Shown: positions 24,974-34,576 of the stretch, in pieces
Layout of the letters: every line of letters begins with the position of its first letter
Numbering within the stretch: the first letter of the stretch is position 1
Assembly: GCF_012952065.1 (NCBI RefSeq)
Contig: NZ_JABCJJ010000002.1
Location: 186,001-250,000, forward strand
DNA: 64,000 bases
Source: Cellulomonas fimi
GTDB lineage: Bacteria; Actinomycetota; Actinomycetes; Actinomycetales; Cellulomonadaceae
Direction of reading: 5' to 3'
Notes under the pieces: generated by a model
Database searches by the model: none
Seen by the model: the letters and a program-made list of their open reading frames with translations, nothing else
What the model was told of the DNA's origin: nothing
Translations under genes and position numbers: made by a program

Positions 24974-25413
24974 AGAGCGGCATCCGGCGGCACGGCCCGA
25001 GCCGCGGTGCGGAGGTCGGCACGCTGCCGCCCCCGACGGCGCTGCTGGGCCACGTGCGCATCGTGGCCGGGCGCAGCGGGTCGGTCGAGGTGAGCGTGGG
25101 GTCCGGCTGCACGCGCGTGACGCTGGCCGGCGAGATCGACACGGACCTGGCGGAGGACCTGCGGGCGGCCACGACCCGGGCGGAGGGGCCGGGCCTGCCG
25201 ATCGAGGTCGACGCACGCGCGGTGACGTTCATGGACTCGACGGGTGGGGCGTTCCTCGCCCGCCTCGCGATCAGGAACTCCACGCGCGTGCGGCTCGTGG
25301 GGCCGCCGCCCGAGGTCCGGTTCCTGCTCGAGGTGACGCGCATCGGTGACCTCCTGGACGTCGTCGACGAGCCGGCCGCCACCGATCACTGCGACGGCTG
25401 CCCGACCACCTGA
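24970..25413 (+). CDS. STAS-domain anti-sigma factor antagonist-like protein
   Basis: A 147-residue protein with a single STAS domain from about residue 35. The strand-helix pattern TRVTLAGEIDTDLAEDLRAA is followed by FMDSTGGAFLARL, where the serine of D-S-T-G is at the site phosphorylated in SpoIIAA-type antagonists. Such proteins release a sigma factor by binding its anti-sigma kinase. No kinase or sigma factor is adjacent. The ATG at 24970 overlaps the end of the upstream 28-codon frame and lacks its own ribosome site, so translational coupling is likely. A clear hairpin terminator follows at 25418. Confidence 0.8.
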   Translation: MKSGIRRHGPSRGAEVGTLPPPTALLGHVRIVAGRSGSVEVSVGSGCTRVTLAGEIDTDLAEDLRAATTRAEGPGLPIEVDARAVTFMDSTGGAFLARLAIRNSTRVRLVGPPPEVRFLLEVTRIGDLLDVVDEPAATDHCDGCPTT

Positions 25414-25417
25414 CGCC

Positions 25418-25445
25418 TCGGCGCACCCCGGCACCGGTGCGCCGA
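25418..25445 (+). terminator. Hairpin terminator after the STAS gene
   Basis: A perfect 10-bp stem TCGGCGCACC / GGTGCGCCGA with an 8-base loop begins 4 bases after the stop codon. No T tract, as is common in this GC-rich group. Nothing recognisable follows in 25446-25662 except the ribosome site of the malic enzyme. Confidence 0.75.
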
Positions 25446-25662
25446 CTCGGACTCGAGGCCCTCGATCCGTCATGATGCGTCGCGGGACGACCGACCGGTC
25501 GACCCGTCGGACCTTCGTGCCGCTCGCGATCGCGTGCTCTCACGTGTCCAGCCTCGTCGTCGCCGCACCGGGCGCCGCACCGGGCTCCGACCGACCACGA
25601 GCAGGACGACCGCCCGCGCGCAGGACGCACCGGGCGCCGCACGCGAGAGAGAGACACCGACC

Positions 25663-27144
<1,482 letters not shown>

Positions 27145-27187
27145 GGCGTGCGCTGAACCCACCCGCCCGGTGGGAGGATGTCCCGTT

Positions 27188-28510
27188 GTGACGTCGAGCC
27201 CTGCCCTGCCGCTGGTCGAGCGGGCGTCGGCCCGGGGGATGGTCGTCTGGGCGGTCGGGGTCGCGGGCTACGTCGTCGCGGTGTTCGCGCGCACGTCGCT
27301 CTCCGCGACCGGGGTCGAGGCCGCGGTGCGCTTCGGTGCGAGCTCCTCGGTCCTGTCGCTCTTCACCGTGCTCCAGCTCGCGGTGTACGCGGGGATGCAG
27401 GTACCGGCAGGTGCCACGATCGACCGCCTGGGGTCGCGCAAGGCGATCGCCATCGGGTGCACCCTGGTGGGTGCCGGTCAGATCGCGATCGCGTTCGCGG
27501 GCGACGTGCCCACCGCGATCGCCGCGCGCGTCCTGGTCGGGACCGGGGACGCGTTCTGCTTCATCAGCGTGCTGCGTCTCCTGCCCGCCTGGTTCCCTGG
27601 GCCGCAGGTCGGGCTCGTCACCCAGCTCACGGGGCTGGTCGGCCAGCTGGGCCAGCTCCTCAGCCTGGGCCCGCTCGTCTGGGTCGTGCACTCGCGCGGC
27701 TGGACGACCGCGTTCGTGCTCGCCGGGTCGGTCACGCTCCTCGTCGCGGCGCTCGCGCTGCTCCTCGTGCGTGACGGTCGGCGGCACCACGTCGTGGAGG
27801 TGCACCTCCCGGCCGGCGGACCCCCGCCGCACCGCACGACGACCTTCTCGGCCGACGACGTCGAGGGCGTCCTGGTCCGGACGTGGCGGAACGCGGGCAC
27901 GCGGGCCGGGTTCTGGGTCCACTTCACGACCCCGTTCTCGGCGTACATGTTCGCGCTCCTGTGGGGCTTCCCGTTCATGACGCGGTCCCAGGGGCTCTCG
28001 GCGCCCCTCGCCCTCGCCGCGCTCAGCGTCTTCGTGCTGGGCTGCGTCGGGTTCGGCCTGCTGATCGGTCTCGTCACGAGCCGGCACCCGCACCGCCGGC
28101 TGCGCACGGTGCTCGTGGTCGTGGCGGCGCAGGTCGTGGCGTGGGCGGTCGTGCTCGCGTGGCCCGGCACCGCTCCCGCGTGGACCCTGTTCGTGCTGGC
28201 GCTCGTGCTGGCCGGCGGGCCGCCGACGTCGCTGATCGGTTTCGACCTCGCGCGGGCGACCAACCCGCTGTCCTCGTTGGGCCTCGCGACCGGGATGGTC
28301 AACATGGGCGGCTTCGTGTCGTCGCTCGTCGTCGTGCTCGGGATCGGCGTGGTGCTCGACGTGGTCGGCGAGAGCACGCCGGACCGCTTCACGGACGCCG
28401 GGTTCACGATGGCCCTGCTCGTCCAGGTGCCCGTCGTGCTGGTCGGGCTCGTGATGCTGCGCCGGTCCCTGCCTGCGTACCGTCTCCTGGTCGGCCGCGC
28501 CCGCAGCTGA
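27188..28510 (+). CDS. Major facilitator superfamily transporter
   Basis: A 440-residue permease with about 12 helices. The MFS signature between helices 2 and 3 is seen as GATIDRLGSRKAIAIG near residue 78. The GTG at 27188 follows GGGAGG, part of a weak CCCACC/GGTGGG stem that could mask the site. There is a large cytoplasmic loop at about 200-235. The substrate cannot be read from the sequence. It is convergent with the flavodoxin-like gene; the 26-bp gap holds a GC-rich inverted repeat that may terminate both. Confidence 0.85.
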   Translation: MTSSPALPLVERASARGMVVWAVGVAGYVVAVFARTSLSATGVEAAVRFGASSSVLSLFTVLQLAVYAGMQVPAGATIDRLGSRKAIAIGCTLVGAGQIAIAFAGDVPTAIAARVLVGTGDAFCFISVLRLLPAWFPGPQVGLVTQLTGLVGQLGQLLSLGPLVWVVHSRGWTTAFVLAGSVTLLVAALALLLVRDGRRHHVVEVHLPAGGPPPHRTTTFSADDVEGVLVRTWRNAGTRAGFWVHFTTPFSAYMFALLWGFPFMTRSQGLSAPLALAALSVFVLGCVGFGLLIGLVTSRHPHRRLRTVLVVVAAQVVAWAVVLAWPGTAPAWTLFVLALVLAGGPPTSLIGFDLARATNPLSSLGLATGMVNMGGFVSSLVVVLGIGVVLDVVGESTPDRFTDAGFTMALLVQVPVVLVGLVMLRRSLPAYRLLVGRARS

Positions 28511-28536
28511 CCGCGGTCGGGACCGCCCGGGCGGGG

Positions 28537-29064
28537 TCAGTGCACCGGCGCCGGGTCGCCCAGGAGCAGCCGGCCGAGCTCCGAGCCCCACGCGCAGGCG
28601 CGGTCGAGCTCTCCCGGCTCGAGCGGCCCACGGACGCCGTGCACCCAGAAGGTCTCGGGAGGCGCGATCGGCTCGAACCCCCGTGCCGCGAGGCGCTCGT
28701 GCGCGCCGCGTGCCGCCGAGCCGAGCCGCCGGGCGATCGCGATCTTCGTGTCGAAGGTGGCCACGGCGACGCCGTCCGGCATCGTGCGGAGCCCGTCGAT
28801 CCACTCGCGGATCCCGATGTCGTCGGACAGCACCGGGACGGTCGACTGCCGCTGCGCGTCCGCGCGCGTGCTCGGGCGGCTCATCCCGAACGCCTGAGTC
28901 GGCCCGCCGACCACGAGGAGCCTGACCGCGGGGTGGAGCAGCTCAGGCGCGGTCCCCACCTCGACGGCGTCCACCTCGGTCCAGCTGCGCAGCCCCTCGG
29001 CGACCGCCTTCGCGACGTGCAGCGTGTTGCCGAACATCGACTCGAACACCACGAGAGCTCGCAC
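28537..29064 (-). CDS. Flavodoxin-like protein
   Basis: A 175-residue flavodoxin-fold protein. The N-terminal strand and phosphate loop RALVVFESMFGNT fits FMN binding, and the second flavin loop is near LLVVGGPTQAFGMSRP. The GTG at 29064 follows GGAGGTGGG. It may carry electrons or modify a partner; neighbours give no clue. A GGGTCCTAGGTCCC dyad lies 64 bases upstream in the divergent promoter shared with the hydrolase gene. Confidence 0.8.
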   Translation of the reverse strand: MRALVVFESMFGNTLHVAKAVAEGLRSWTEVDAVEVGTAPELLHPAVRLLVVGGPTQAFGMSRPSTRADAQRQSTVPVLSDDIGIREWIDGLRTMPDGVAVATFDTKIAIARRLGSAARGAHERLAARGFEPIAPPETFWVHGVRGPLEPGELDRACAWGSELGRLLLGDPAPVH

Positions 29065-29127
29065 GGGTCCCACCTCCGCCGATCGGTCCACTGCTCCCAG
29101 CGTCGGGCGAGGCCTCTGGCAGCACGA

Positions 29128-29141
29128 GGGTCCTAGGTCCC
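29128..29141. promoter_or_regulatory. GGGTCC-TA-GGTCCC near-dyad in a divergent promoter
   Basis: A 14-bp quasi-palindrome placed 22 bp before the hydrolase start and 64 bp before the flavodoxin start. A related site is at 41879-41892 and a half site (AGGTCCC) at 43304-43310. It resembles DosR/DevR-type boxes in outline only. Confidence 0.35.
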
Positions 29142-29162
29142 ACCCTGTGAGAACGTGGGCGC

Positions 29163-29993
29163 ATGGCGACGGTCGGTGAGGTCGGGCATGCACCGGCCGG
29201 CGGTCTGCGGCTCGGCTACCGGCGCGCGGGCAGCGGCCCGGCGCTGCTGCTGCTCCACGGCGCCTACGAGGACAGCCGGATCTGGTCGCGCCAGCTCGAG
29301 GGTCTCGCGGACGAGTTCACGGTGCTCGCGTGGGACGCGCCCGGCTGCGGCACGTCCGACGACCCGCCCGACCGGTTCACGACCGCCGACTACTCCCGGT
29401 GCGCGGTCGAGCTGCTGGCCGAGCTGGGCTTCTCCTCGGCGCACGTGCTCGGTCTGTCGTGGGGCTCGATGCTCGCGCTGGACCTCGTGTCGCGCCACCC
29501 CGAGGCCGTCGACTCGCTCGTGCTCGCGTCCGCCTACGCGGGCTGGGCGGGTTCCCTCCCGGCCGAGGAGGTGCAGCGGCGGGTGGCCCAGGTGCTGCGT
29601 GAGGTCGAGCTGCCCGCCGAGGCGTTCATCCCCGACTGGCTGCCCGGGCTCCTGACCGACGCGGCTCCCGCCGGGGCCGCGGACGAGGTCGCGGCGATCA
29701 TGGCCGACTTCCACCCCGCCGGCATGCGGCACGCGGCGCTGACCATGGGGGCCGCCGACCTGCGTCCGGTGCTGCCGTCGATCGCCGTGCCGACCCTCCT
29801 GCTCTACGGGGAGCTCGACACGCGCTCGCCGGTCGAGGTGGGCCGCGCGCTGCACGCGCAGATCCCGGGCTCGCAGCTCGTCGTGCTGCCGGGCGCGCCG
29901 CACCTCGCGATGGTCGAGCAGCCCGCGGCGTTCGACGCAGCGGTACGCCGGTTCCTGCGGACGCCGACGCCGCCGACGCCGCCGACGCGGTAG
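29163..29993 (+). CDS. Alpha/beta hydrolase
   Basis: A 276-residue alpha/beta-hydrolase. The oxyanion region LLLLHGAYEDS, nucleophile elbow GLSWGS (serine near residue 100), acid in YGELDTRSP and histidine in GAPHLAM are all in place. The C-terminus ends in a Pro-Thr repeat (TPPTPPTP) from a 9-bp DNA repeat. Substrate unknown; the general look is that of haloperoxidase/esterase-type members. Confidence 0.9.
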   Translation: MATVGEVGHAPAGGLRLGYRRAGSGPALLLLHGAYEDSRIWSRQLEGLADEFTVLAWDAPGCGTSDDPPDRFTTADYSRCAVELLAELGFSSAHVLGLSWGSMLALDLVSRHPEAVDSLVLASAYAGWAGSLPAEEVQRRVAQVLREVELPAEAFIPDWLPGLLTDAAPAGAADEVAAIMADFHPAGMRHAALTMGAADLRPVLPSIAVPTLLLYGELDTRSPVEVGRALHAQIPGSQLVVLPGAPHLAMVEQPAAFDAAVRRFLRTPTPPTPPTR

Positions 29994-30041
29994 CTCGAGA
30001 CCGATGCTCGTGGCCCCCCCGGCTGCTGCCCGGGGCGGCGT

Positions 30042-30818
30042 CTACTCGAGGCGGCGTCGCCAGCGTTCCCACGGCGGCTCGACCCGCCAGTTCACCGCGA
30101 GCGTCCGGAACGCCCGTCGGAACCGGCGGCGCAGCTGGGCCCCGCCGCGCAGGGACCGAGCGGACACGCCGACCCTGAGGGCGCCGTCGTAGGCGGTGCG
30201 CCGCGCCGGGCCGAGCTGGAAGGCGAGGTCGATGTCGTCGTGGAGCTCGGCGTCGTCCCGGTGCACGAGGTGGCGGACCTCGTGCCAGGTCGCCCGCCGG
30301 AACGCGAGGTTCGAGCCCCACAGCGCGGTGTGCGCGAGGGCCAGGTGCACCAGGGCGTAGTAGGAGCCCAGGTAGGCGCGCCGCAGCACCGGCTCGGCCC
30401 AGCGCGGGAGGTCGTAGAAGTACCCGGTGCCCGTGAGCGCGTCGAGCGTCGGGTCGGCGCTCATGCGGGCGGCGACGCGGGCGAGCCAGTCCGGCGGCGG
30501 GGCGGAGTCCGCGTCGCAGCGCACGACGACGTCGCCGCGCGCCGCGTCGTAGCCCGTCGCCGCGGCGGCGGGGATGCCCGGTCGCGGCTCGGGGACCACG
30601 CGTGCTCCGTGCGCGGCGGCGACGCGGGCGGTCGCGTCGGTCGAGCCGTTGTCGACCACCACGACCTCGAGCGGGGCGTGGGTCTGCCGGGCGACGAGCC
30701 GCAGGCAGCGGTCGAGCGCGACGGCGTCGTCCTTGGCCGGGATCACGACGGAGAGCGACGGGACGTCGGACCGAGATGCGGACGGGACGGCGGGCGGGAG
30801 GCCGGGCAGGGGCGGCAC
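30042..30818 (-). CDS. Family 2 glycosyltransferase
   Basis: A 258-residue GT-A glycosyltransferase. It has SVVIPAKDDAVALDRCL at the start, VVVVDNGSTDATARV, and a DxD-like metal site in RCDADSAPPPDW near residue 100, followed by an acidic catalytic segment (ELHDDIDLAFQLG). There are no clear membrane helices. The start lies 4 bases after the stop of the prenyl synthase on the same strand, so idi, the synthase and this gene form one operon. Glycosylation of an isoprenoid (for example a carotenoid) is therefore plausible but inferred. Confidence 0.85.
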   Translation of the reverse strand: MPPLPGLPPAVPSASRSDVPSLSVVIPAKDDAVALDRCLRLVARQTHAPLEVVVVDNGSTDATARVAAAHGARVVPEPRPGIPAAAATGYDAARGDVVVRCDADSAPPPDWLARVAARMSADPTLDALTGTGYFYDLPRWAEPVLRRAYLGSYYALVHLALAHTALWGSNLAFRRATWHEVRHLVHRDDAELHDDIDLAFQLGPARRTAYDGALRVGVSARSLRGGAQLRRRFRRAFRTLAVNWRVEPPWERWRRRLE

Positions 30819-30821
30819 GCG

Positions 30822-31859
30822 TCAGGCAGCCCGGTCGGTGAGCTCGTCGGTCATCGCCGTGATCCAGTCGAGGAACGCGGTCGGCAGCTCGAGCCGCGTC
30901 GCCACGTCGAGCGCGGCGTCGACGTACGCGTCGGCGAGCTCCTCGACGAACTGGCGCGAGCCCGCGGCGACCAGCAGCGCGCGCACACCGTCGGCCTCGG
31001 CCTCGGTGAGGTCGCGGGACCCGAGCGAGGCCGCGACCTCGGGCCAGACCGAGGTCGTCCGCGCGTGCGCGATCAGCGGCGTGACCTTGCCCTCGCGCAG
31101 GTCGGTGAGCGCGCTCTTGCCCGTCACCGCCTCGTCCCCGAAGGTGCCCTGCAGGTCGTCGAGCAGCTGGAACGCGATGCCCACGAGGCGGCCGAGCTCG
31201 CTCAGGCCCAGGACGACGTCGTCGTCGGCGCCGGCGAGGATGGCGCCCGCCTGGAGCGGCAGCTCGAAGGAGTAGACGGCTGTCTTGTGCTCCTCGACCG
31301 TGACGATGTCGCCGAGCGAGACCTCGCCCACGCCGAGGCTGAGGCGGACGTCCGCGAGCTCGCCCGCGGCCGTCACGTAGACGGCGTGGTCGAGCAGGTC
31401 GAGCAGCCGACGGGTCGTGGTCGCAGGTGCGCCGCAGAGCGCGATGAGCCGGGTCGCGCCGACCAGCGCGAGGTCGCCCGCGAGGATGCCGGCGGTGTGT
31501 CCGAACACCCGACCGCGGTCGGGCGCGACACCGGCGGCGAGCGCCCGGGCCGCGAACGTGCCGGACACGTTGAGCCGCCCGCGCCGCACGTCGTCGCCGT
31601 CGATCACGTCGTCGTGGATGACGAACGCGGTGTGCAGCAGCTCGATCGCGGCGCCCACGCACCCGCACAGCTCGCTGTCGGTGCCGCCGAGCGACGTGTA
31701 CACCGCGGCGACCAGCGCGGGCCGGAACCGCTTCCCGCCGGACCCCGCCTCCGCGAGGCTCGCCCACAGCTGCTGGTAGTCGGGGTCGAAGGGGACCGAG
31801 CGGGCCAGCCCCTCGGCGAAGTACCGGGTGAGCGCGTCGTCGCTCGCCGGCGGGCTCAT
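30822..31859 (-). CDS. crtE: Polyprenyl (geranylgeranyl-type) diphosphate synthase
   Basis: A 345-residue trans-prenyl synthase that condenses isopentenyl diphosphate onto allylic diphosphates. The first Asp-rich motif is in HDDVIDGDD near residue 82 and the second is DDLQGTFG near 230, with the GGKRFRP motif near 40. The ATG at 31859 overlaps the idi stop (ATGA). Linkage to idi and divergence from a MarR regulator mirror carotenoid clusters, in which this gene is crtE; phytoene synthase and desaturase are absent from the window, so the C20 product and the symbol are inferred. Confidence 0.9.
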   Translation of the reverse strand: MSPPASDDALTRYFAEGLARSVPFDPDYQQLWASLAEAGSGGKRFRPALVAAVYTSLGGTDSELCGCVGAAIELLHTAFVIHDDVIDGDDVRRGRLNVSGTFAARALAAGVAPDRGRVFGHTAGILAGDLALVGATRLIALCGAPATTTRRLLDLLDHAVYVTAAGELADVRLSLGVGEVSLGDIVTVEEHKTAVYSFELPLQAGAILAGADDDVVLGLSELGRLVGIAFQLLDDLQGTFGDEAVTGKSALTDLREGKVTPLIAHARTTSVWPEVAASLGSRDLTEAEADGVRALLVAAGSRQFVEELADAYVDAALDVATRLELPTAFLDWITAMTDELTDRAA

Positions 31860-32428
31860 CGCGCCGCTCCCGCGGCGAGCACCCGCAGACCGCCGAGCGG
31901 CGCCAGCTGCTCGAGCTGCTCGACCAGCCACGGGCTGAAGGCCCACGGTGCCGCGGCGACCGCGCGCGCGAGGTCGTCCGGCTCGACCCAGCGCAGGTCC
32001 ATGACCTCGTCGGGGTGGGGCGCGGGCAACCCGTCGGTGGTCGCGACGTGGACGGGGCAGATCTCGTTCTCGACGACGCCGGCCGCGTCCACCGCGCGGT
32101 AGCGGAACCCCGGCAGCACGGTCCGGACGTCGTCGACCACGAGACCGAGCTCGTGGGCCGCGTGCCGCGCGACGGCGTCCGCCATGTCCTCGTCCACCCG
32201 GGGGTGGCCGCACACCGAGTTGGTCCACACGCCCGGCCACGTCCGCTTGGCGAGCGACCGGCGCGTCATGAGGACCAGGCCGTCGGCCCGGAACAGGTAG
32301 CACGAGAACGCGAGGTGCAGGGGCGTGTGCGTGCCGTGCACGGTGGCACGCGGCGCCGTCCCGATCGGGTCGCCCGCGGGATCCACCAGGACCACGTGGT
32401 CCGCGACGAGGCGTGGGGGTGTCGACAT
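31856..32428 (-). CDS. idi: Isopentenyl-diphosphate delta-isomerase, type 1
   Basis: A 190-residue Nudix-fold isomerase that interconverts isopentenyl and dimethylallyl diphosphate. The active-site cysteine is in TNSVCGHPR and the metal/catalytic glutamate region in VENEICPV, both conserved. The ATG at 32428 follows GATGAGGAGTGG. First gene of the idi-crtE-glycosyltransferase operon; its promoter region contains overlapping GCTAGC operators next to the divergent MarR gene. Confidence 0.95.
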   Translation of the reverse strand: MSTPPRLVADHVVLVDPAGDPIGTAPRATVHGTHTPLHLAFSCYLFRADGLVLMTRRSLAKRTWPGVWTNSVCGHPRVDEDMADAVARHAAHELGLVVDDVRTVLPGFRYRAVDAAGVVENEICPVHVATTDGLPAPHPDEVMDLRWVEPDDLARAVAAAPWAFSPWLVEQLEQLAPLGGLRVLAAGAAR

Positions 32429-32457
32429 CGGCCACTCCTCATCGGGACAGGTGTTTT

Positions 32458-32494
32458 GCTAGCCAGGCTAGCGATTCACGCTAGCATGCCCCGC
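32458..32494. promoter_or_regulatory. Overlapping MarR-type operators and promoter between idi and marR
   Basis: GCTAGC occurs three times (32458, 32467, 32480). The first two form a perfect 15-bp palindrome GCTAGCC-A-GGCTAGC; the last two form GCTAGCG-ATTCA-CGCTAGC, so the middle copy is shared. A -10-like TAGCAT (32482-32487) sits 7 bases before the ATG at 32495, which would give a leaderless, self-controlled marR transcript. Confidence 0.75.
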
Positions 32495-33025
32495 ATGGAC
32501 CCGACCAGCCCGGAACCGGGCGGCTACTGGTACGAACCCGACATCGGGGACGACACCATCGTCGGCCTCCTCGCCGCGGTCCGCACGTTCCGCCGCGCGG
32601 ACGCGGGGATGCGGCGCCGGTTGGGTGCCGAGATGGACATGAACGGCACCGATCTCCACGCGCTCCAGCTCCTGATCGCAGCCCAGGCACGCGGCGACGC
32701 GGTGACCCCGCGAGCGCTGAGCGCGCACCTGGCGATCTCGACCGCCTCGACGACCAAGCTGCTTCACCGGCTGACCGCGTCCGGGCATCTCACGCGCGCG
32801 CCGCACCCGACCGACCGGCGGTCGCTCGTCGTCGTCCCGACCGCCCACGCTCACCAGGAGGTGCGCGAGCGGCTCGCGGGGATGCACGCCCGGATGGCGG
32901 AGGTCGCCGGCGGGGTCCCGGTCGAGGCGCGGGCCGCCGTCGTCGACTTCCTGCGGGCGATGGCCGCCCTGCTCGACGCCGAGGTCCCGCCCGCCCCCCT
33001 CGCTCCGCGGACGCCGCGCGCCTGA
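32495..33025 (+). CDS. MarR-family regulator, CrtR-like by position
   Basis: A 176-residue winged-helix protein. The DNA-binding domain is at about residues 45-115 (LSAHLAISTASTTKLLHRLTASGHLTRAPHPTDRRSLVV). There is no ribosome site before 32495 or the in-frame ATG at 32486; the TAGCAT box 7 bases before 32495 supports a leaderless start there. It is divergent from the idi-crtE operon, the same arrangement as Corynebacterium glutamicum crtR, whose MarR-type product represses carotenoid genes and responds to geranylgeranyl diphosphate. The same role here is inferred from context and the operator array. Confidence 0.8.
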   Translation: MDPTSPEPGGYWYEPDIGDDTIVGLLAAVRTFRRADAGMRRRLGAEMDMNGTDLHALQLLIAAQARGDAVTPRALSAHLAISTASTTKLLHRLTASGHLTRAPHPTDRRSLVVVPTAHAHQEVRERLAGMHARMAEVAGGVPVEARAAVVDFLRAMAALLDAEVPPAPLAPRTPRA

Positions 33026-33032
33026 GCGCGGG

Positions 33033-34556
33033 TCAGCGACGCCCGCCCGCGGCCTCGTGCGCTGCCTCCCGGGCCGCCGCGGCGATGTTGCGCTGCATGC
33101 CGCCGAACACCAGGCCGTGGAACGGCAGGACGCCCCACCAGTACACCTGGCCGAGCAGGCCGTGCGGGTGGTAGATCGCGCGCTGCCGGAAGACGGTCCG
33201 TCCCGCGTCGTCGCGGTCCGTGACCAGCTCCAGCCACGCGAGGCCGGGCAGCCGCATCTCGGCGCGCAGCCGGAGCAGCCGGCCCTCGTCGATCCGCTCG
33301 ACGCGCCACCAGTCGAGCGCGTCGCCGACGGCCAGCTCGTGCGGGTGCCGGCGACCGCGCCGCAGGCCGGGACCGCCGAACAGCCGGTCCATCAGCCCGC
33401 GCGCGACCCAGCCGAGCTCCCACGAGTACCACCCGTGCGCGCCGCCGATGCCCTCGATGACGCGCCACAGGTCAGCGGGCGAGGCGTCGACGACCGTCTC
33501 GCGCTCGTCGACGTACAGGCTGCCGCCGGCCCAGTCGGGGTCCTCGGGCAAGGGGTCGCTCGGGGCGCCCGCCGTGCCGGCCGAGCTCCACGACGTGCTG
33601 ACCTCGAACTCGCGGACCCGCTGCAGGGCGAGCTCGACCGAGGCGTCGAAGCCCAGCAGGCCCTCGGGCGGGTCGGGCACGTACCGGCGCAGGTCGTCCT
33701 CCTTGACCACGACCTCGTGGATGAGCGACTCCACGAGCGGTCGGGCCAGGCCCGAGGGGACGGGGGTCACGAGGCCGACCCACAGGCTCGCGAGCCGCGG
33801 CGTGAGGACCGGCAGGGTCCGGATGACGCGCGCCGGCAGCCCCGCGACGGCCGCGTACCGCTGCATCATCTGCCGGTAGGTCAGGACGTCCGGGCCGCCG
33901 ATGTCGAACGTGCGGCTGACCTCGGCCGGCAGCCGGGCCGCGCCGACCAGGTAGCGCAGGACGTCGCGGACGGCGATCGGCTGGATGCGGTTGTCGAGCC
34001 ACCGCGGCGCGACCATCGCCGGGAGTCGCTCGGTCAGGTAGCGCATCATCTCGAACGACGCGCTGCCCGAGCCGATGATGACGGCGGCCTGCAGCACCGC
34101 GGTCGGCACGCCGCTCGCGAGCAGGATCTCGCCGACCTCCGTGCGCGACTCGAGGTGGGGCGAGAGGTCGTCGGTCTCGGGGTGGAGGCCGCCGAGGTAG
34201 ACGACGCGCCCGACGCCGGACTCGCGCGCCGCGGTCGCGAAGACGCGGGCGGTCCGACGGTCGGAGGCCTCGAACCGCGGGCCCGAGCCGAGCGCGTGGA
34301 TGAGGTAGTACGCGACGTCGACACCGTCGAGCGCGGCCCGCAGCTGGTCCGGGTCCTGGGCGTCGGCGGCGACCACCTCCGCCTCGGGCCGCCAGGGCCG
34401 GCCGTCGAGACGCTCGGGGTGGCGCGCCATCGCCCGGACGCCGAAGCCAGCGGCCAGCAGCTCGGGGACGAGGCGACCGCCGATGTAGCCCGTCGCCCCG
34501 GTGACCAGCGCGAGCGGGCGGCGCTCACTGTCGCGCGTGGCGTCGGGCGGGGTCAC
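33033..34556 (-). CDS. SDR/NAD(P)-binding protein with C-terminal DUF2867 domain
   Basis: A 507-residue two-part protein. Residues 12-300 are an atypical short-chain dehydrogenase/epimerase fold (VTGATGYIGGRLVPELLAAG; later VYLGGLHPETDD), and from about 340 comes a DUF2867-type domain with tryptophan-rich strands (GWYSWELGWVARGLMDRLFGG). The start is a GTG at 34556. Function of the family is unknown; the combination is common in actinobacteria and likely acts on a hydrophobic substrate. It is co-directional with the regulator at 34577-36517, 20 bases downstream of that gene's stop, so they may be co-transcribed. Confidence 0.85.
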   Translation of the reverse strand: MTPPDATRDSERRPLALVTGATGYIGGRLVPELLAAGFGVRAMARHPERLDGRPWRPEAEVVAADAQDPDQLRAALDGVDVAYYLIHALGSGPRFEASDRRTARVFATAARESGVGRVVYLGGLHPETDDLSPHLESRTEVGEILLASGVPTAVLQAAVIIGSGSASFEMMRYLTERLPAMVAPRWLDNRIQPIAVRDVLRYLVGAARLPAEVSRTFDIGGPDVLTYRQMMQRYAAVAGLPARVIRTLPVLTPRLASLWVGLVTPVPSGLARPLVESLIHEVVVKEDDLRRYVPDPPEGLLGFDASVELALQRVREFEVSTSWSSAGTAGAPSDPLPEDPDWAGGSLYVDERETVVDASPADLWRVIEGIGGAHGWYSWELGWVARGLMDRLFGGPGLRRGRRHPHELAVGDALDWWRVERIDEGRLLRLRAEMRLPGLAWLELVTDRDDAGRTVFRQRAIYHPHGLLGQVYWWGVLPFHGLVFGGMQRNIAAAAREAAHEAAGGRR

Positions 34557-34576
34557 CGCCTCAGTCTGGGGTCGGA

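Noticed and set aside
29128-29141. A definite DosR/DevR box
   Set aside because: The centre and flanks differ from the known consensus and no DosR is in the window; kept only as an unnamed dyad.
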